This document shows positions 1 to 7,070 of a DNA stretch of 10,387 nt, in pieces. The stretch is from Bacteroidales bacterium (GTDB lineage Bacteria > Bacteroidota > Bacteroidia > Bacteroidales > UBA7960). Position numbers and translations under genes: made by a program. Each line of letters opens with the position of its first letter. Position 1 is the first letter of the stretch. The stretch is from contig SLRE01000268.1 in assembly GCA_007131125.1 (NCBI GenBank), forward strand, positions 1 to 10,387. The letters are read 5' to 3'. The notes under the pieces are model-generated. The model was not told where the DNA came from. It did no database searches and was given only the letters and a program-made list of their open reading frames with translations.

Positions 1-35
1 GATAAGCCGAAAGATTTTGCCAAAGGGAAAACAGA

Positions 36-68
36 AAAAAACCTGCCACAGAAAAGGGCAGGTTTTTT
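36..68 (-). terminator. Rho-independent terminator of the iorA-iorB operon
   Basis: Perfect 12-bp inverted repeat, arms at 36-47 and 57-68, separated by a 9-base loop. The arms contain CCTGCC/GGCAGG flanked by A and T runs, so on the minus strand the stem is followed by a run of seven U. It begins 7 bases beyond the iorB stop codon. It is symmetrical enough to stop transcription arriving from the left as well. I see no gene in positions 1-35. Confidence 0.9.
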
Positions 69-74
69 AAAAAT

Positions 75-656
75 TTATTTGTTCTCCTGGGCAAACTGAC
101 GCCCGGCGCGCAATGCTTTCAGGTTAATATTCACCAGTTCTTCTCCCTTTTTTCCGAAAATAAAGCGGATGGCATTTTCCAGCTTTTCAAAATCCATATC
201 CAGGAAAGGGGAAGCCGCGCCAAGAATTACCATGTTGGCCGACTTTTTACTTCCCGCTTCATCTGCAAGGGCTTCGGCATCCAGTGCTATATACCGGGGC
301 TGTGATTCAATTTCCTTCATCACTTTTTCAAGGTCGGGATAGTTGGGAATATTGACAAAAGGTTTGGTATTGGTAATCAGCCATCCTTCTTTGCCGAGGT
401 AAGGCAGGTAGCGAAGGGATTCCATGGGCTCCACCGAAATAATCATATCGGCTTTTCCCTGCGGTATCAGGTCAGATGCAATTTCTTCGGATGAAAGCCG
501 AAGATGGGATTGCACATCCCCTCCGCGCTGGCTCATGCCATGCACTTCGGCCTGCTTCAGATAAAGTCCCAGCTCTACTGCTGCATAACCTATGGTGGCG
601 GCAATGGATAAAATGCCTTGTCCTCCTACTCCTGCAAGAATAATATCTTTCTTCAT
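75..656 (-). CDS. iorB: Indolepyruvate:ferredoxin oxidoreductase, beta subunit
   Basis: Small (gamma-domain type) subunit, 193 residues, of the cytoplasmic enzyme that oxidatively decarboxylates aryl-pyruvates, chiefly indolepyruvate from tryptophan, to the aryl-acetyl-CoA while reducing ferredoxin. In some anaerobes it runs in reverse to make aromatic amino acids from aryl acids. The N-terminus has the family signature GVGGQG at residues 9-14, followed by the conserved EVHGMSQRGG stretch near residue 38. Length is normal for the family. It lies 37 bp downstream of iorA on the same strand with no terminator between, so the two are co-transcribed, and a strong terminator follows. The start at 656 puts the signature at the usual distance from the N-terminus; no clear Shine-Dalgarno is visible, as is common in Bacteroidota. 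Identification is by family recognition and by the iorA neighbour. Confidence 0.94.
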   Translation of the reverse strand: MKKDIILAGVGGQGILSIAATIGYAAVELGLYLKQAEVHGMSQRGGDVQSHLRLSSEEIASDLIPQGKADMIISVEPMESLRYLPYLGKEGWLITNTKPFVNIPNYPDLEKVMKEIESQPRYIALDAEALADEAGSKKSANMVILGAASPFLDMDFEKLENAIRFIFGKKGEELVNINLKALRAGRQFAQENK

Positions 657-693
657 TATTTATGTTTTTTTAATTCGTCCCTGAAATAATAAA

Positions 694-2322
694 TTATTTT
701 CCGGCTGCTTTTGCCTTCTCTTTTTCCTTGAATTTTTGCCGCATCCTTTTGTTGAGGGTTTGAATGCACTCCCGGCGGGGAATGATAACCGATACCCCGT
801 CATATTCAAGCTCTTCTTTCATGATGCGGGTGTTTTCCTCATGATGCTTCCGCAGGGGTTTCAGCTCCCTGATATGGTCTTCTTCAACCCCGATGCCGCG
901 GCAAATGTCCTCAATTTTACCATAGGCTGAAGAAGGTTGTCCGCCTGTCATGCCTGTGGTGGAGTTGTCAAGGATTAAAACCGTAATATTGGTTTTTTCA
1001 TTCACGGCATCCAGCAGGCCGGTAATTCCGGAATGGGTAAAGGTACTGTCGCCAATTACGGCTACCGAGGGCTTCATGCCGGCATCTGCAGCACCCTTTG
1101 CCATGGTAATGGATGCGCCCATGTCTACACAGGTGTTGATGGATTCATAAGGTGGCAGGGCACTGAGGGTATAACATCCGATGTCAGAAAAAACCCTTCC
1201 CTTTCCATAAGACTCCAGGGCTTCGTTGAGGCCGATAAAGCTGTCGATGTGAGAACACCCCTTGCAAAGTGATGGGGGACGGGAAGCTACCAGGGAAGGC
1301 ACTTCTGCAAGTTTCTCCTGGGGGAATCCAAGTGCTTCTCCGACAATATTGGGATTTAATTCCCCGGCCCTTGGAATGCTGCCGTCAAGGCGCCCGGAAA
1401 TGGTTTTGCCGTGGTTCATAAACCCTTTTATCATTTCTTCCACTATGGGATACCCTTCCTCAAGTACAAGTATTTTGTCGCATTCGCTGTAAAGCTTGTC
1501 AATATGTTTGTGCGGAAGAGGGTACTGGCAGATTTTTACCACCGGGTGGGGCACTTTCCTGTCAGGATAATTTTCCATCAGGTAATTGTATGCCAGACCG
1601 CAGGCAACAATGCCGAGAGATTTGTCTTCTCCCGGGGTATAGGTGTTGTATTCCGATTCTTCCGACTCCTTCTGGAACAATGGCTGATTATTCAGAAGTT
1701 CCTGGTATTGTTTGCGGGCAATGGCCGGCAACAAAACGAATTGCCTGAGATTTTCCGGCAACTTAAACTGGTTTTGTTTCCTTCCGGGTTTGCGGGCTAC
1801 ACCTGAGCGGGAATGGGCCAGGCGGGTTGTAATGCGCAACATTACCGGGACCTTATACTTCTCGGAAATTTCAAAACCCAGGTGCACCATGTCATAAGCT
1901 TCCTGCTGGTTGGAAGGTTCCAGCACCGGTATCATTGCAAACTTTCCGTAATAACGCGAATCCTGCTCATTCTGTGAAGAATGCATGGAGGGGTCGTCTG
2001 CCACAACAAACAGAATTCCTCCATTGGCTCCGGTAATGGAAGCATTGAGGAAAACATCTGCGGCAACGTTCAGTCCTACATGTTTCATACAGGTCATGGT
2101 GCGTTTTCCGGCATAAGACATACCCAGGGCAGCTTCGGCTGCCGTTTTTTCATTGGCACACCAGCTGGCCACAACGCCCTTTTCTTTGGCCTCTTTTGAA
2201 ACCCTTACATATTCGGTGATTTCGGTGGAAGGAGTGCCGGGATAAGCATAAACCCCCGACATCCCTGCATCTATTCCTGCCTGGGCAATGGCTTCGTCAC
2301 CCAACAACAATGATTTTTGCAT
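694..2322 (-). CDS. iorA: Indolepyruvate:ferredoxin oxidoreductase, alpha subunit (no ferredoxin domain)
   Basis: Large thiamine-diphosphate subunit, 542 residues, partner of IorB. The N-terminal pyrimidine-binding domain shows YPGTPSTEI (27-35) and NEKTAAEAA (57-65), which holds the conserved glutamate. The C-terminal pyrophosphate-binding domain shows GDSTF (424-428) and a later LDN...GGQ (451-462), the thiamine diphosphate/Mg motif. CKGC at 353-356, C383 and C519 resemble the four ligands of the cofactor-proximal 4Fe-4S cluster of 2-oxoacid:ferredoxin oxidoreductases. Archaeal-type IorA continues past the RREC motif (516-519 here) into a double-cluster ferredoxin domain; this protein instead ends 23 residues later in a Lys-rich tail. 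That reads as a natural short form rather than a frameshift, because the end is followed by a normal operon gap. I recall similar short forms in other Bacteroidota. Substrate range cannot be told from sequence. Confidence 0.94.
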   Translation of the reverse strand: MQKSLLLGDEAIAQAGIDAGMSGVYAYPGTPSTEITEYVRVSKEAKEKGVVASWCANEKTAAEAALGMSYAGKRTMTCMKHVGLNVAADVFLNASITGANGGILFVVADDPSMHSSQNEQDSRYYGKFAMIPVLEPSNQQEAYDMVHLGFEISEKYKVPVMLRITTRLAHSRSGVARKPGRKQNQFKLPENLRQFVLLPAIARKQYQELLNNQPLFQKESEESEYNTYTPGEDKSLGIVACGLAYNYLMENYPDRKVPHPVVKICQYPLPHKHIDKLYSECDKILVLEEGYPIVEEMIKGFMNHGKTISGRLDGSIPRAGELNPNIVGEALGFPQEKLAEVPSLVASRPPSLCKGCSHIDSFIGLNEALESYGKGRVFSDIGCYTLSALPPYESINTCVDMGASITMAKGAADAGMKPSVAVIGDSTFTHSGITGLLDAVNEKTNITVLILDNSTTGMTGGQPSSAYGKIEDICRGIGVEEDHIRELKPLRKHHEENTRIMKEELEYDGVSVIIPRRECIQTLNKRMRQKFKEKEKAKAAGK

Positions 2323-2371
2323 GTTATTTTATTATTTAGTATGAAGAATTTTGGTTTTTTTGGAATCCCTA

Positions 2372-2403
2372 CAAAACTATAAAAATTCTGCATCTTCCGG
2401 CAA
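2372..2403 (-). promoter_or_regulatory. Bacteroidota-type promoter of iorA-iorB
   Basis: Read on the minus strand, a TTG (2401-2403) is followed after 21 bases by TAGTTTTG (2372-2379), an exact match to the TAnnTTTG -7 element of the Bacteroidota primary sigma factor. Spacing is in the usual range. The predicted transcription start near 2365 gives a leader of about 43 bases before the iorA ATG at 2322. The rest of the 2323-2569 gap shows only a weak candidate for the plus-strand gene (TAACTTTA at 2480-2487, no clear -33 box). Confidence 0.65.
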
Positions 2404-2569
2404 CAGATTACCAGCCAAAAGCAAACAATTGACAACAATTTTCTGCATCTGCGCGTTTTCTGTTTTAAGTTTTATCACCTAACTTTACCGTTTTGGTGAA
2501 AATCTGATTTAAGCGCATGCTTTAATGGCAAGCCTGAACTTTTTCCGTTCCTGAAAACTTTAAAAGGGT

Positions 2570-3184
2570 ATGAATTTTTTGGCACATCTTTATTTGTCCG
2601 GTGAAGATAAAGACCTGATGGTCGGGAACTTCATTGCTGATATGGTAAAGGGCCGGCAAATAGAAAGTTTTCATGAAGGTATTGTAAAAGGGATTTTCCT
2701 GCATCGCAAAATCGATACTTTTACGGATTCACACCCGGTGGTTGAGAAAAGCAAGATGCGTCTCCGCAACAAATACCGTCTGTATTCCGGGGTAGTGGTG
2801 GATATGTTTTACGACCATTTCCTGGCAAAAAACTGGGAGCAATACTCCAATCACTCCCTCAACCGCTTTGTGAAAGATGCATATAATGTGTTGCTGAAAA
2901 ATTACTTTGTGTTGCCATTAAGGGCGAGAAACCTGCTGCCGTTTATGATATCCTCCAACTGGCTGGTGAGCTATGCCCGCCTCGAAAGCATGCAAAAATA
3001 TTTTGAGGGGATGGCCCGGCGCACCCCTTTTAATTCGGGCATGGAAAATGCCGTGGGCGACCTTGAAAAATATTACGAAGAGTTCGGCAATGAATTCCGT
3101 ATCTTTTTTCCGGAGCTGGTAGAGTTTGTGAGCAAACAAGGCATCTCTCATGAACACCACCAAAACGGCGGCAGGACTCAGTAA
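2570..3184 (+). CDS. acpH: ACP phosphodiesterase family protein (AcpH / DUF479)
   Basis: A 204-residue cytoplasmic protein of the acyl-carrier-protein phosphodiesterase family. The E. coli member removes the 4'-phosphopantetheine group from holo-ACP. Family marks seen here: N-terminal MNFLAHLYLSG, then GNFIADMVKG (19-28, with D24 at the position of the catalytic Asp in E. coli AcpH), GIFLHRKIDTFTDSHP (41-56), and DMFYDHFLAKNW (78-89). Length is close to the E. coli protein (about 193). It is the only plus-strand gene in the left half. Its TAA overlaps the stop of hldD by 7 bp tail to tail. The start is chosen because the conserved first residues begin at this ATG. Whether Bacteroidota members act on ACP is not shown by sequence; the substrate is inferred from the family. 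Confidence 0.88.
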   Translation: MNFLAHLYLSGEDKDLMVGNFIADMVKGRQIESFHEGIVKGIFLHRKIDTFTDSHPVVEKSKMRLRNKYRLYSGVVVDMFYDHFLAKNWEQYSNHSLNRFVKDAYNVLLKNYFVLPLRARNLLPFMISSNWLVSYARLESMQKYFEGMARRTPFNSGMENAVGDLEKYYEEFGNEFRIFFPELVEFVSKQGISHEHHQNGGRTQ

Positions 3185-4143
3185 CGCAGGTTGCCTGCCA
3201 GGTAGCCGTTTACATAATCTTCAATACCATCTTCCAGAGAAAAAAACGGTACATCGTACCCAATGGACCGCAATTTTGAGATTTCGGCACGGGTGTAATA
3301 CTGGTAATTGCCCCTGATGTCCTCAGGGGTGTCAATAAAAGAAATCTTTGGTTTCAGGCGCATGGCAGAAAAGGTGGACTTTGCCAGGTCAAGGAAGCTG
3401 CGTGCTTCTCCGGTACCCACGTTGTATATGCCGGAATCCTTTTTATGCAGCATCAGAAAAAAGCAAATATTTATCACATCCTTAACATAAATAAAATCCC
3501 TGAGTTGTTCACCGTCCTTATAATCGGGATGGTGGGAGCGAAACAGCTGCATTTTACCCTCTTTCCTGATTTTCTGGTAGGTGTGAAACACCACCGAAGC
3601 CATCCTTCCTTTGTGGTATTCGTTTGGGCCGTATACATTAAAGAATTTTAACCCTGCCCAGAAGCCTGGTGAAGCTGTTTGCTCCAATACCCATTTGTCA
3701 AATTCGTTTTTGCTTTCTCCGTATTGGTTTAAGGGCCTGAGCTTTTTTATGATTTCATGGTCGTCAGAATAGCCGTGCTCACCGGCACCATAGGTAGCCG
3801 CCGAGGAAGCATAAACCAGGGGCAGGTCATATTTCGTGCAAATATTCCAGAGACTTTTGGAATAGTCCAGATTCAGTTTGTTAAGAATCCCTGTATTGGT
3901 TTCGGTGGTGTCGGTACGGGCACCCATGTGAAAAACGAAGTTTACCCTCTGATGATTTTCCTTCAACCATTCAAAAAACACCCCGCGGTTAATTTTCTGG
4001 CGGTAGGTTTTGTTTTGAATGTTCAGGTTTTTGGAGGCATTGGAGAAATCATCAACGATAACCAGGTCTTTAAAACCTTTGTTGTTCAACTTGTTTACCA
4101 GACAACTTCCAATAAATCCCGCGGCTCCCGTAACAACAATCAT
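3178..4143 (-). CDS. hldD: ADP-L-glycero-D-manno-heptose-6-epimerase
   Basis: Extended short-chain dehydrogenase that epimerises ADP-D-glycero-D-manno-heptose at C6 to give the ADP-L-heptose used in the lipopolysaccharide inner core. Counting from ATG 4143 (321 residues): NADP-binding GAAGFIG at 6-12, HMGARTDT from 72, SSAATYG at 113-119, the catalytic YxxxK pair Y141 and K145, FFNVYGPNEYHKGRMASV from 167, and an HldD-like C-terminus with RGNYQYYT and GYDVPF. Tyr and Lys fall within one residue of their E. coli HldD positions. The frame is open further upstream to a TTG at 4236, but those 31 residues are not family-like and overlap a promoter-like element and an inverted repeat, so I place the start at MIVVTG. 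No other heptose gene is in the window. The stop overlaps acpH in convergent orientation. Confidence 0.92.
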   Translation of the reverse strand: MIVVTGAAGFIGSCLVNKLNNKGFKDLVIVDDFSNASKNLNIQNKTYRQKINRGVFFEWLKENHQRVNFVFHMGARTDTTETNTGILNKLNLDYSKSLWNICTKYDLPLVYASSAATYGAGEHGYSDDHEIIKKLRPLNQYGESKNEFDKWVLEQTASPGFWAGLKFFNVYGPNEYHKGRMASVVFHTYQKIRKEGKMQLFRSHHPDYKDGEQLRDFIYVKDVINICFFLMLHKKDSGIYNVGTGEARSFLDLAKSTFSAMRLKPKISFIDTPEDIRGNYQYYTRAEISKLRSIGYDVPFFSLEDGIEDYVNGYLAGNLRY

Positions 4144-4175
4144 GGTGTTTTCAATATTTTGAATGTCAACTGCTG

Positions 4176-4230
4176 AAAAAATCCGGTCAGGGAAAATTCT
4201 GTTCCTACTTGTAGGATTGCCGGATTTTTT
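4176..4230 (-). promoter_or_regulatory. Nested inverted repeat in the hldD leader
   Basis: Outer arms AAAAAATCCGG (4176-4186) and CCGGATTTTTT (4220-4230) are perfect 11-bp complements. Inside lies a second perfect hairpin, TCCTAC (4203-4208) and GTAGGA (4211-4216). It sits between mqnB and hldD, just downstream of a -7-like element, so it would occupy the very 5' end of an hldD transcript. Because each outer arm carries a T run it could also end mqnB transcription, although the 33-base span between the arms is long for an ordinary terminator. Which role applies cannot be decided from sequence. Confidence 0.5.
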
Positions 4231-4237
4231 ATTCAAC

Positions 4238-4245
4238 CAAAATTA
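4238..4245 (-). promoter_or_regulatory. Candidate -7 element of hldD
   Basis: On the minus strand this reads TAATTTTG, an exact TAnnTTTG match. The -33 position has only TTC (4264-4266, 18 bases away) instead of TTG, so the promoter is incomplete. The predicted start near 4231 coincides with the beginning of the inverted repeat and gives a leader of about 90 bases. Confidence 0.4.
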
Positions 4246-4324
4246 AGGAAAAATAATATATGTGAATTACCTTTCATTCAGGGAAGGGCCCGAATCGGCA
4301 AAACAGGTAAATATTCCTGTGGGT

Positions 4325-5002
4325 TTATTCATTGAGTATGGAAAAAATGGTTTTGTTGAGGTTCTCGATAGCCAGCGGAATATCCCAGTAACGGGTGTCA
4401 CGTTTGCCCACATGATTGCAAACTGCCCGAATTTGTGCAAAAGGCAGACCCTCATGAATACAGGCATAAAAAAATGCAGCTCCCTCCATACTTTCGGTTA
4501 CAGGCTGGTACTGGGTTTTGATGGTTTCAATAACCTCAATGCTCTCGTTAATGGTGTTGGCAGTAAGTCCCTTTACTTTGGGCAGCTTTTTAATAACCCT
4601 GCTTTTTATGGGATTGTCGTTTTCCATTACCCCTTTTTTAAACGGGATGGCGTCCTCTTCAATGAGCTTTAGGTCTATCATGGAAAGCATGTATTCTCCG
4701 TTCTCTTCGCCCATTTCGGGAAGTCTTTCAGTAACAATGTGGAATACCGTTCCAAGAGGGGTTTGGTTGTCGAAGCAGCCTGCAATTCCAAAGTTCAGGG
4801 CAGCATCATACTGAAAACGGCAAAAGGCTTTCCCCATTTGAAATGCAGTTTGTACCATTCCCACACCGGTTATGAGCACATCTATATGCAGGTTTTTGTA
4901 TGAATAACTGCTCAACCCTGCATCTATCCTTTTCTCATGCTTTAGCAGTTTCAACAGGGGCTTGATTTCAATGCTGGTGGCTGATACGATGAGTATTCTC
5001 AT
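4325..5002 (-). CDS. mqnB: Futalosine hydrolase (menaquinone synthesis)
   Basis: Nucleoside-phosphorylase-fold hydrolase that releases the base from futalosine, giving dehypoxanthine futalosine in the futalosine route to menaquinone; cytoplasmic. From ATG 5002 it is 225 residues: MRILIVSAT start, GVGM at 46-49, NFGIAG at 70-75, and ESMEGAAFF at 170-178 containing the Met-Glu pair that contacts the ribose in this fold. These are followed by CNHVGKRDTRYWDI, which matches the futalosine hydrolase end motif better than that of MTA/SAH nucleosidases. The frame stays open to 5074, but the 24 extra residues are hydrophobic, lie across a promoter-like element and run into the terminator stem of the upstream gene, so the shorter start is preferred. 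Other mqn genes are not here; in Bacteroidota they are often scattered. The alternative is a general purine nucleosidase. Confidence 0.86.
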   Translation of the reverse strand: MRILIVSATSIEIKPLLKLLKHEKRIDAGLSSYSYKNLHIDVLITGVGMVQTAFQMGKAFCRFQYDAALNFGIAGCFDNQTPLGTVFHIVTERLPEMGEENGEYMLSMIDLKLIEEDAIPFKKGVMENDNPIKSRVIKKLPKVKGLTANTINESIEVIETIKTQYQPVTESMEGAAFFYACIHEGLPFAQIRAVCNHVGKRDTRYWDIPLAIENLNKTIFSILNE

Positions 5003-5019
5003 GGGTGCTATGTTTTTTT

Positions 5020-5027
5020 CAAAAATA
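5020..5027 (-). promoter_or_regulatory. Candidate -7 element of mqnB
   Basis: On the minus strand this reads TATTTTTG, an exact TAnnTTTG match, 17 bases upstream of the chosen ATG at 5002. No TTG is found at the -33 spacing. It lies between the terminator of the MFS gene and mqnB, which fits a separate transcription unit and supports the shorter mqnB start. Confidence 0.4.
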
Positions 5028-5049
5028 CAAACAAAGTGGCATAAAAAGT

Positions 5050-5085
5050 AAAAGAGGCTGACGGAAAAAACCAACAGCCTCTTTT
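5050..5085 (-). terminator. Rho-independent terminator of the MerR-MFS unit
   Basis: Perfect 11-bp inverted repeat: AAAAGAGGCTG at 5050-5060 and CAGCCTCTTTT at 5075-5085, loop of 14 bases. On the minus strand the stem ends in a U run, starting 16 bases after the transporter stop codon. It separates the transporter gene from mqnB. Confidence 0.88.
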
Positions 5086-5101
5086 GCAGGATTTAAAACA
5101 A

Positions 5102-7030
5102 TTAAACGTCCTTGTTGGGCAGTTCCAGGCCATAGCCTGAGGTTTTGTCTTCCCGCTTTAACAGGAAGGCAAATATCAGCCCGACAAATCCAAGTATCGA
5201 AAAAACCAGCATGGCATTGGTGTAGTCAAGGGGCTTAATGATCTCGGCTTCATGCTTTCTGTCCTCTATGCCAAAATAGTTGGGGTTGGCATAAGCCAGT
5301 CGGCCATAGCCCATGAGGATCTCGAACCGGCCCTCCTCGTCTATATAAAAGCGCATGCTTTCTTCCCATACCCTGGTGCCATCCTCATCGTACAAGGTGA
5401 TGGTCCCCCGGTGGGTATTGTCGAAGAAAGTGCTGAACTCGGCCCCGACTTCCGAAATGAAATAAAGTTCTTCATCAAACTGAAAAGGCCCATCGTAAAT
5501 GAGGGTTTCCTGGCCCCTCCTGGTTTTTATCAATTCGGCCCGGTACTCCGGGGTGTCGTTGATTTGCCCGAAATCCACATTGGAAATCACATCTCCTTTT
5601 CCGAACTCAATGGTATATTGTCCGTTCTGGTCGGTTTCCACCATGTGGATCTCCCTCCAGATTACAGCTCCGCTAATAGAGTCTTCAAAAATAGTGGTAT
5701 TGATGTTTATGGCCATGTTGGCATTGGGCTCTTCATGACGGTCAATGTAGGTACCGGTGAACTGCATTCCTTCCTCCTGTACCTGCCTGAATTGGTCAGC
5801 TTTTATCTCACTGCGGTAAAAAGGGTTGGAGCTGTCAAGTACCAGCCCGATAAGGATAGGGAAGGCCCATAACCCGATATTCTGCACGGAAAACATAAAT
5901 CCATAGGCTGTTCCAAGTTTGCTCTGTTTTACAATTTTGGTTACGGCAGGCCACATGGCAGCAGGCACTAAAGAAAAGGCAATTCCAAGCAGCACAATGG
6001 GGATGCGGGGCTCAATGTAGGTTTTGGCAAACATAAGGTGGGCTATAATCAAAAGAGCCGAACCCAGGTACATCAGTGTGGCACTTTTACCCTTATTGTC
6101 GGCCACCCAGCCGAATAGCGGTGTCAGCAGAATGGTTCCATACATCAGGTAGGAGGTCACATCTCCCGCCAGGGCCCGGGGCATGCCGAACTTATTCATC
6201 AGCAGGTCGGGCGCAAATTTCAGGAACGGAAATACCGCCGAATAAAAGGTAACACAAAGCAGAGTAATATAGATAACCGACCGGTTGGTAACCAGGTCTT
6301 TGAGGTCGCTCCAACGGAAGTCGTCTTCAGGGTCTTTAATGTCTATCTCGGCCTGACGGTCCAGTTTCACGTCAAAAATCATGTAAAACATAAAGGCCAC
6401 CAACCCTAACCAAAGCAGCAGCACACCAAACCAAATGGCGGTGGTCCATTCGGGGTAAATCAAACGCGGGGAAAGGGTAAAGGCTAGGGCGGCGCCAAGG
6501 CGGCCAATGGCAAGGTTGAGACCCAGTGCCAGTGCCAGTTCTTTTCCTTTAAACCACTTTACAATAACCTTGGAAAGCACAACAATGCTTGTTTCAGCAC
6601 CTAGTCCGAAAATGAAGAATCCAAGGCTCATCATTTTCAGAGCCGGCGAATAGCTTGTCAGAAAAGAATTCATGAAGTTGTATCCGAATCCACCGCTTAA
6701 AAAAGTATCTGATGCACCGTAAGCGGTAATGGTACCTCCAAGGCCCATAAGAAAGATAAAGGAAAATCCGGTGATCCTGATCCCTATTCTGTCAAGAATA
6801 ATACCGCCCACAACAGCCATTGCCAGGAATACGTTGGGAATGGAATAGGCGGAAATGAAAAATCCGTATTCCGTGGATGAAAAACCAAGGTTCATCCTGA
6901 TAAGGTCAGCCAGGGGTGCCAATGCATCATAAAAATAATAATTGGTGGCCATGGCAAAACTGGCCAGTATCAAAACCCCCCATCTCGCAGCTTTTGACTC
7001 ATTAAGCTTTTTCTTGACGCTTTCTACCAT
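5102..7030 (-). CDS. MFS transporter (MFSD1-like) with a large periplasmic insertion
   Basis: Inner-membrane major facilitator permease, 642 residues, against about 400-450 for a typical 12-helix member. Helices 1-6 lie about at 16-40, 55-78, 86-105, 133-152, 165-185 and 196-219; helices 7-11 at 252-271, 292-310, 317-335, 344-364 and 376-398; helix 12 at 604-624. The motif-A-like loop is DRIGIR (80-85), with a weaker copy ADNKGK (310-315) in the second half. ETSIVVLSKVIVKWFKGKEL (146-165) resembles animal MFSD1, a lysosomal dipeptide transporter, so a peptide or small organic substrate is possible but not shown. Residues about 400-602, facing the periplasm between helices 11 and 12, form an extra polar, beta-rich domain with two copies of one motif (see findings). 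The gene begins 40 bp after the MerR gene on the same strand, with no terminator between and its own terminator behind. The reading frame is intact throughout. Confidence 0.88.
   Translation of the reverse strand: MVESVKKKLNESKAARWGVLILASFAMATNYYFYDALAPLADLIRMNLGFSSTEYGFFISAYSIPNVFLAMAVVGGIILDRIGIRITGFSFIFLMGLGGTITAYGASDTFLSGGFGYNFMNSFLTSYSPALKMMSLGFFIFGLGAETSIVVLSKVIVKWFKGKELALALGLNLAIGRLGAALAFTLSPRLIYPEWTTAIWFGVLLLWLGLVAFMFYMIFDVKLDRQAEIDIKDPEDDFRWSDLKDLVTNRSVIYITLLCVTFYSAVFPFLKFAPDLLMNKFGMPRALAGDVTSYLMYGTILLTPLFGWVADNKGKSATLMYLGSALLIIAHLMFAKTYIEPRIPIVLLGIAFSLVPAAMWPAVTKIVKQSKLGTAYGFMFSVQNIGLWAFPILIGLVLDSSNPFYRSEIKADQFRQVQEEGMQFTGTYIDRHEEPNANMAININTTIFEDSISGAVIWREIHMVETDQNGQYTIEFGKGDVISNVDFGQINDTPEYRAELIKTRRGQETLIYDGPFQFDEELYFISEVGAEFSTFFDNTHRGTITLYDEDGTRVWEESMRFYIDEEGRFEILMGYGRLAYANPNYFGIEDRKHEAEIIKPLDYTNAMLVFSILGFVGLIFAFLLKREDKTSGYGLELPNKDV
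5300..5674 (-). repeat. Internal protein duplication within the MFS insertion
   Basis: Transporter residues 453-479 and 550-576 align without gaps at an offset of 97. Shared positions include G454/G551, W458/W555, E460/E557, D467/D564, G470/G567, I474/I571, G477/G574 and G479/G576, plus aromatic matches Y472/F569. The pattern, GxxxWxE followed by D..G(Q/R)(Y/F)xIxxGxG, is that of a beta-sandwich-like unit seen in secreted Bacteroidota proteins. The duplication is seen at protein level; at DNA level it has diverged, so it is old. Confidence 0.65.
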
Positions 7031-7070
7031 AATTTTAGTTTTTATTGGTTTTTTTGAAACTTATTTGGAA

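Noticed and set aside
1..35. Possible 3' end of another gene at the left edge
   Set aside because: The short open frames run into or through the terminator stem and show no recognisable protein.
694..768. Frameshift or nonsense mutation removing the IorA ferredoxin domain
   Set aside because: The 37-bp gap to iorB is far too short to hold the missing domain and no cysteine-rich remnant is seen in other frames, so the short form looks natural.
1411..1806. 131-codon open frame on the plus strand opposite iorA
   Set aside because: It is antisense to a clear IorA coding region, with composition and no features of its own.
3757..4176. 139-codon open frame on the plus strand opposite hldD
   Set aside because: It is entirely antisense to a well-supported epimerase and has no recognisable motif.
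4203..4216. TCCTAC/GTAGGA hairpin resembling the stem of Cas12a CRISPR repeats
   Set aside because: There is a single copy, no spaced repeats and no cas gene in the window.
4144..4236. N-terminal extension of hldD to a TTG codon
   Set aside because: The 31 extra residues do not fit the family, the conserved nucleotide-binding strand starts at ATG 4143, and the stretch lies over the inverted repeat and next to a -7-like element.
5003..5074. N-terminal extension of mqnB
   Set aside because: It would add a hydrophobic leader to a cytoplasmic enzyme and run through a promoter-like element into the upstream gene's terminator stem. MRILIV at 5002 is the normal family start.
5252..5872. 206-codon open frame on the plus strand opposite the MFS insertion
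   Set aside because: It is antisense to an intact transporter frame, shows no family resemblance, and has no promoter or start context. It is most likely a by-product of codon bias on the other strand.
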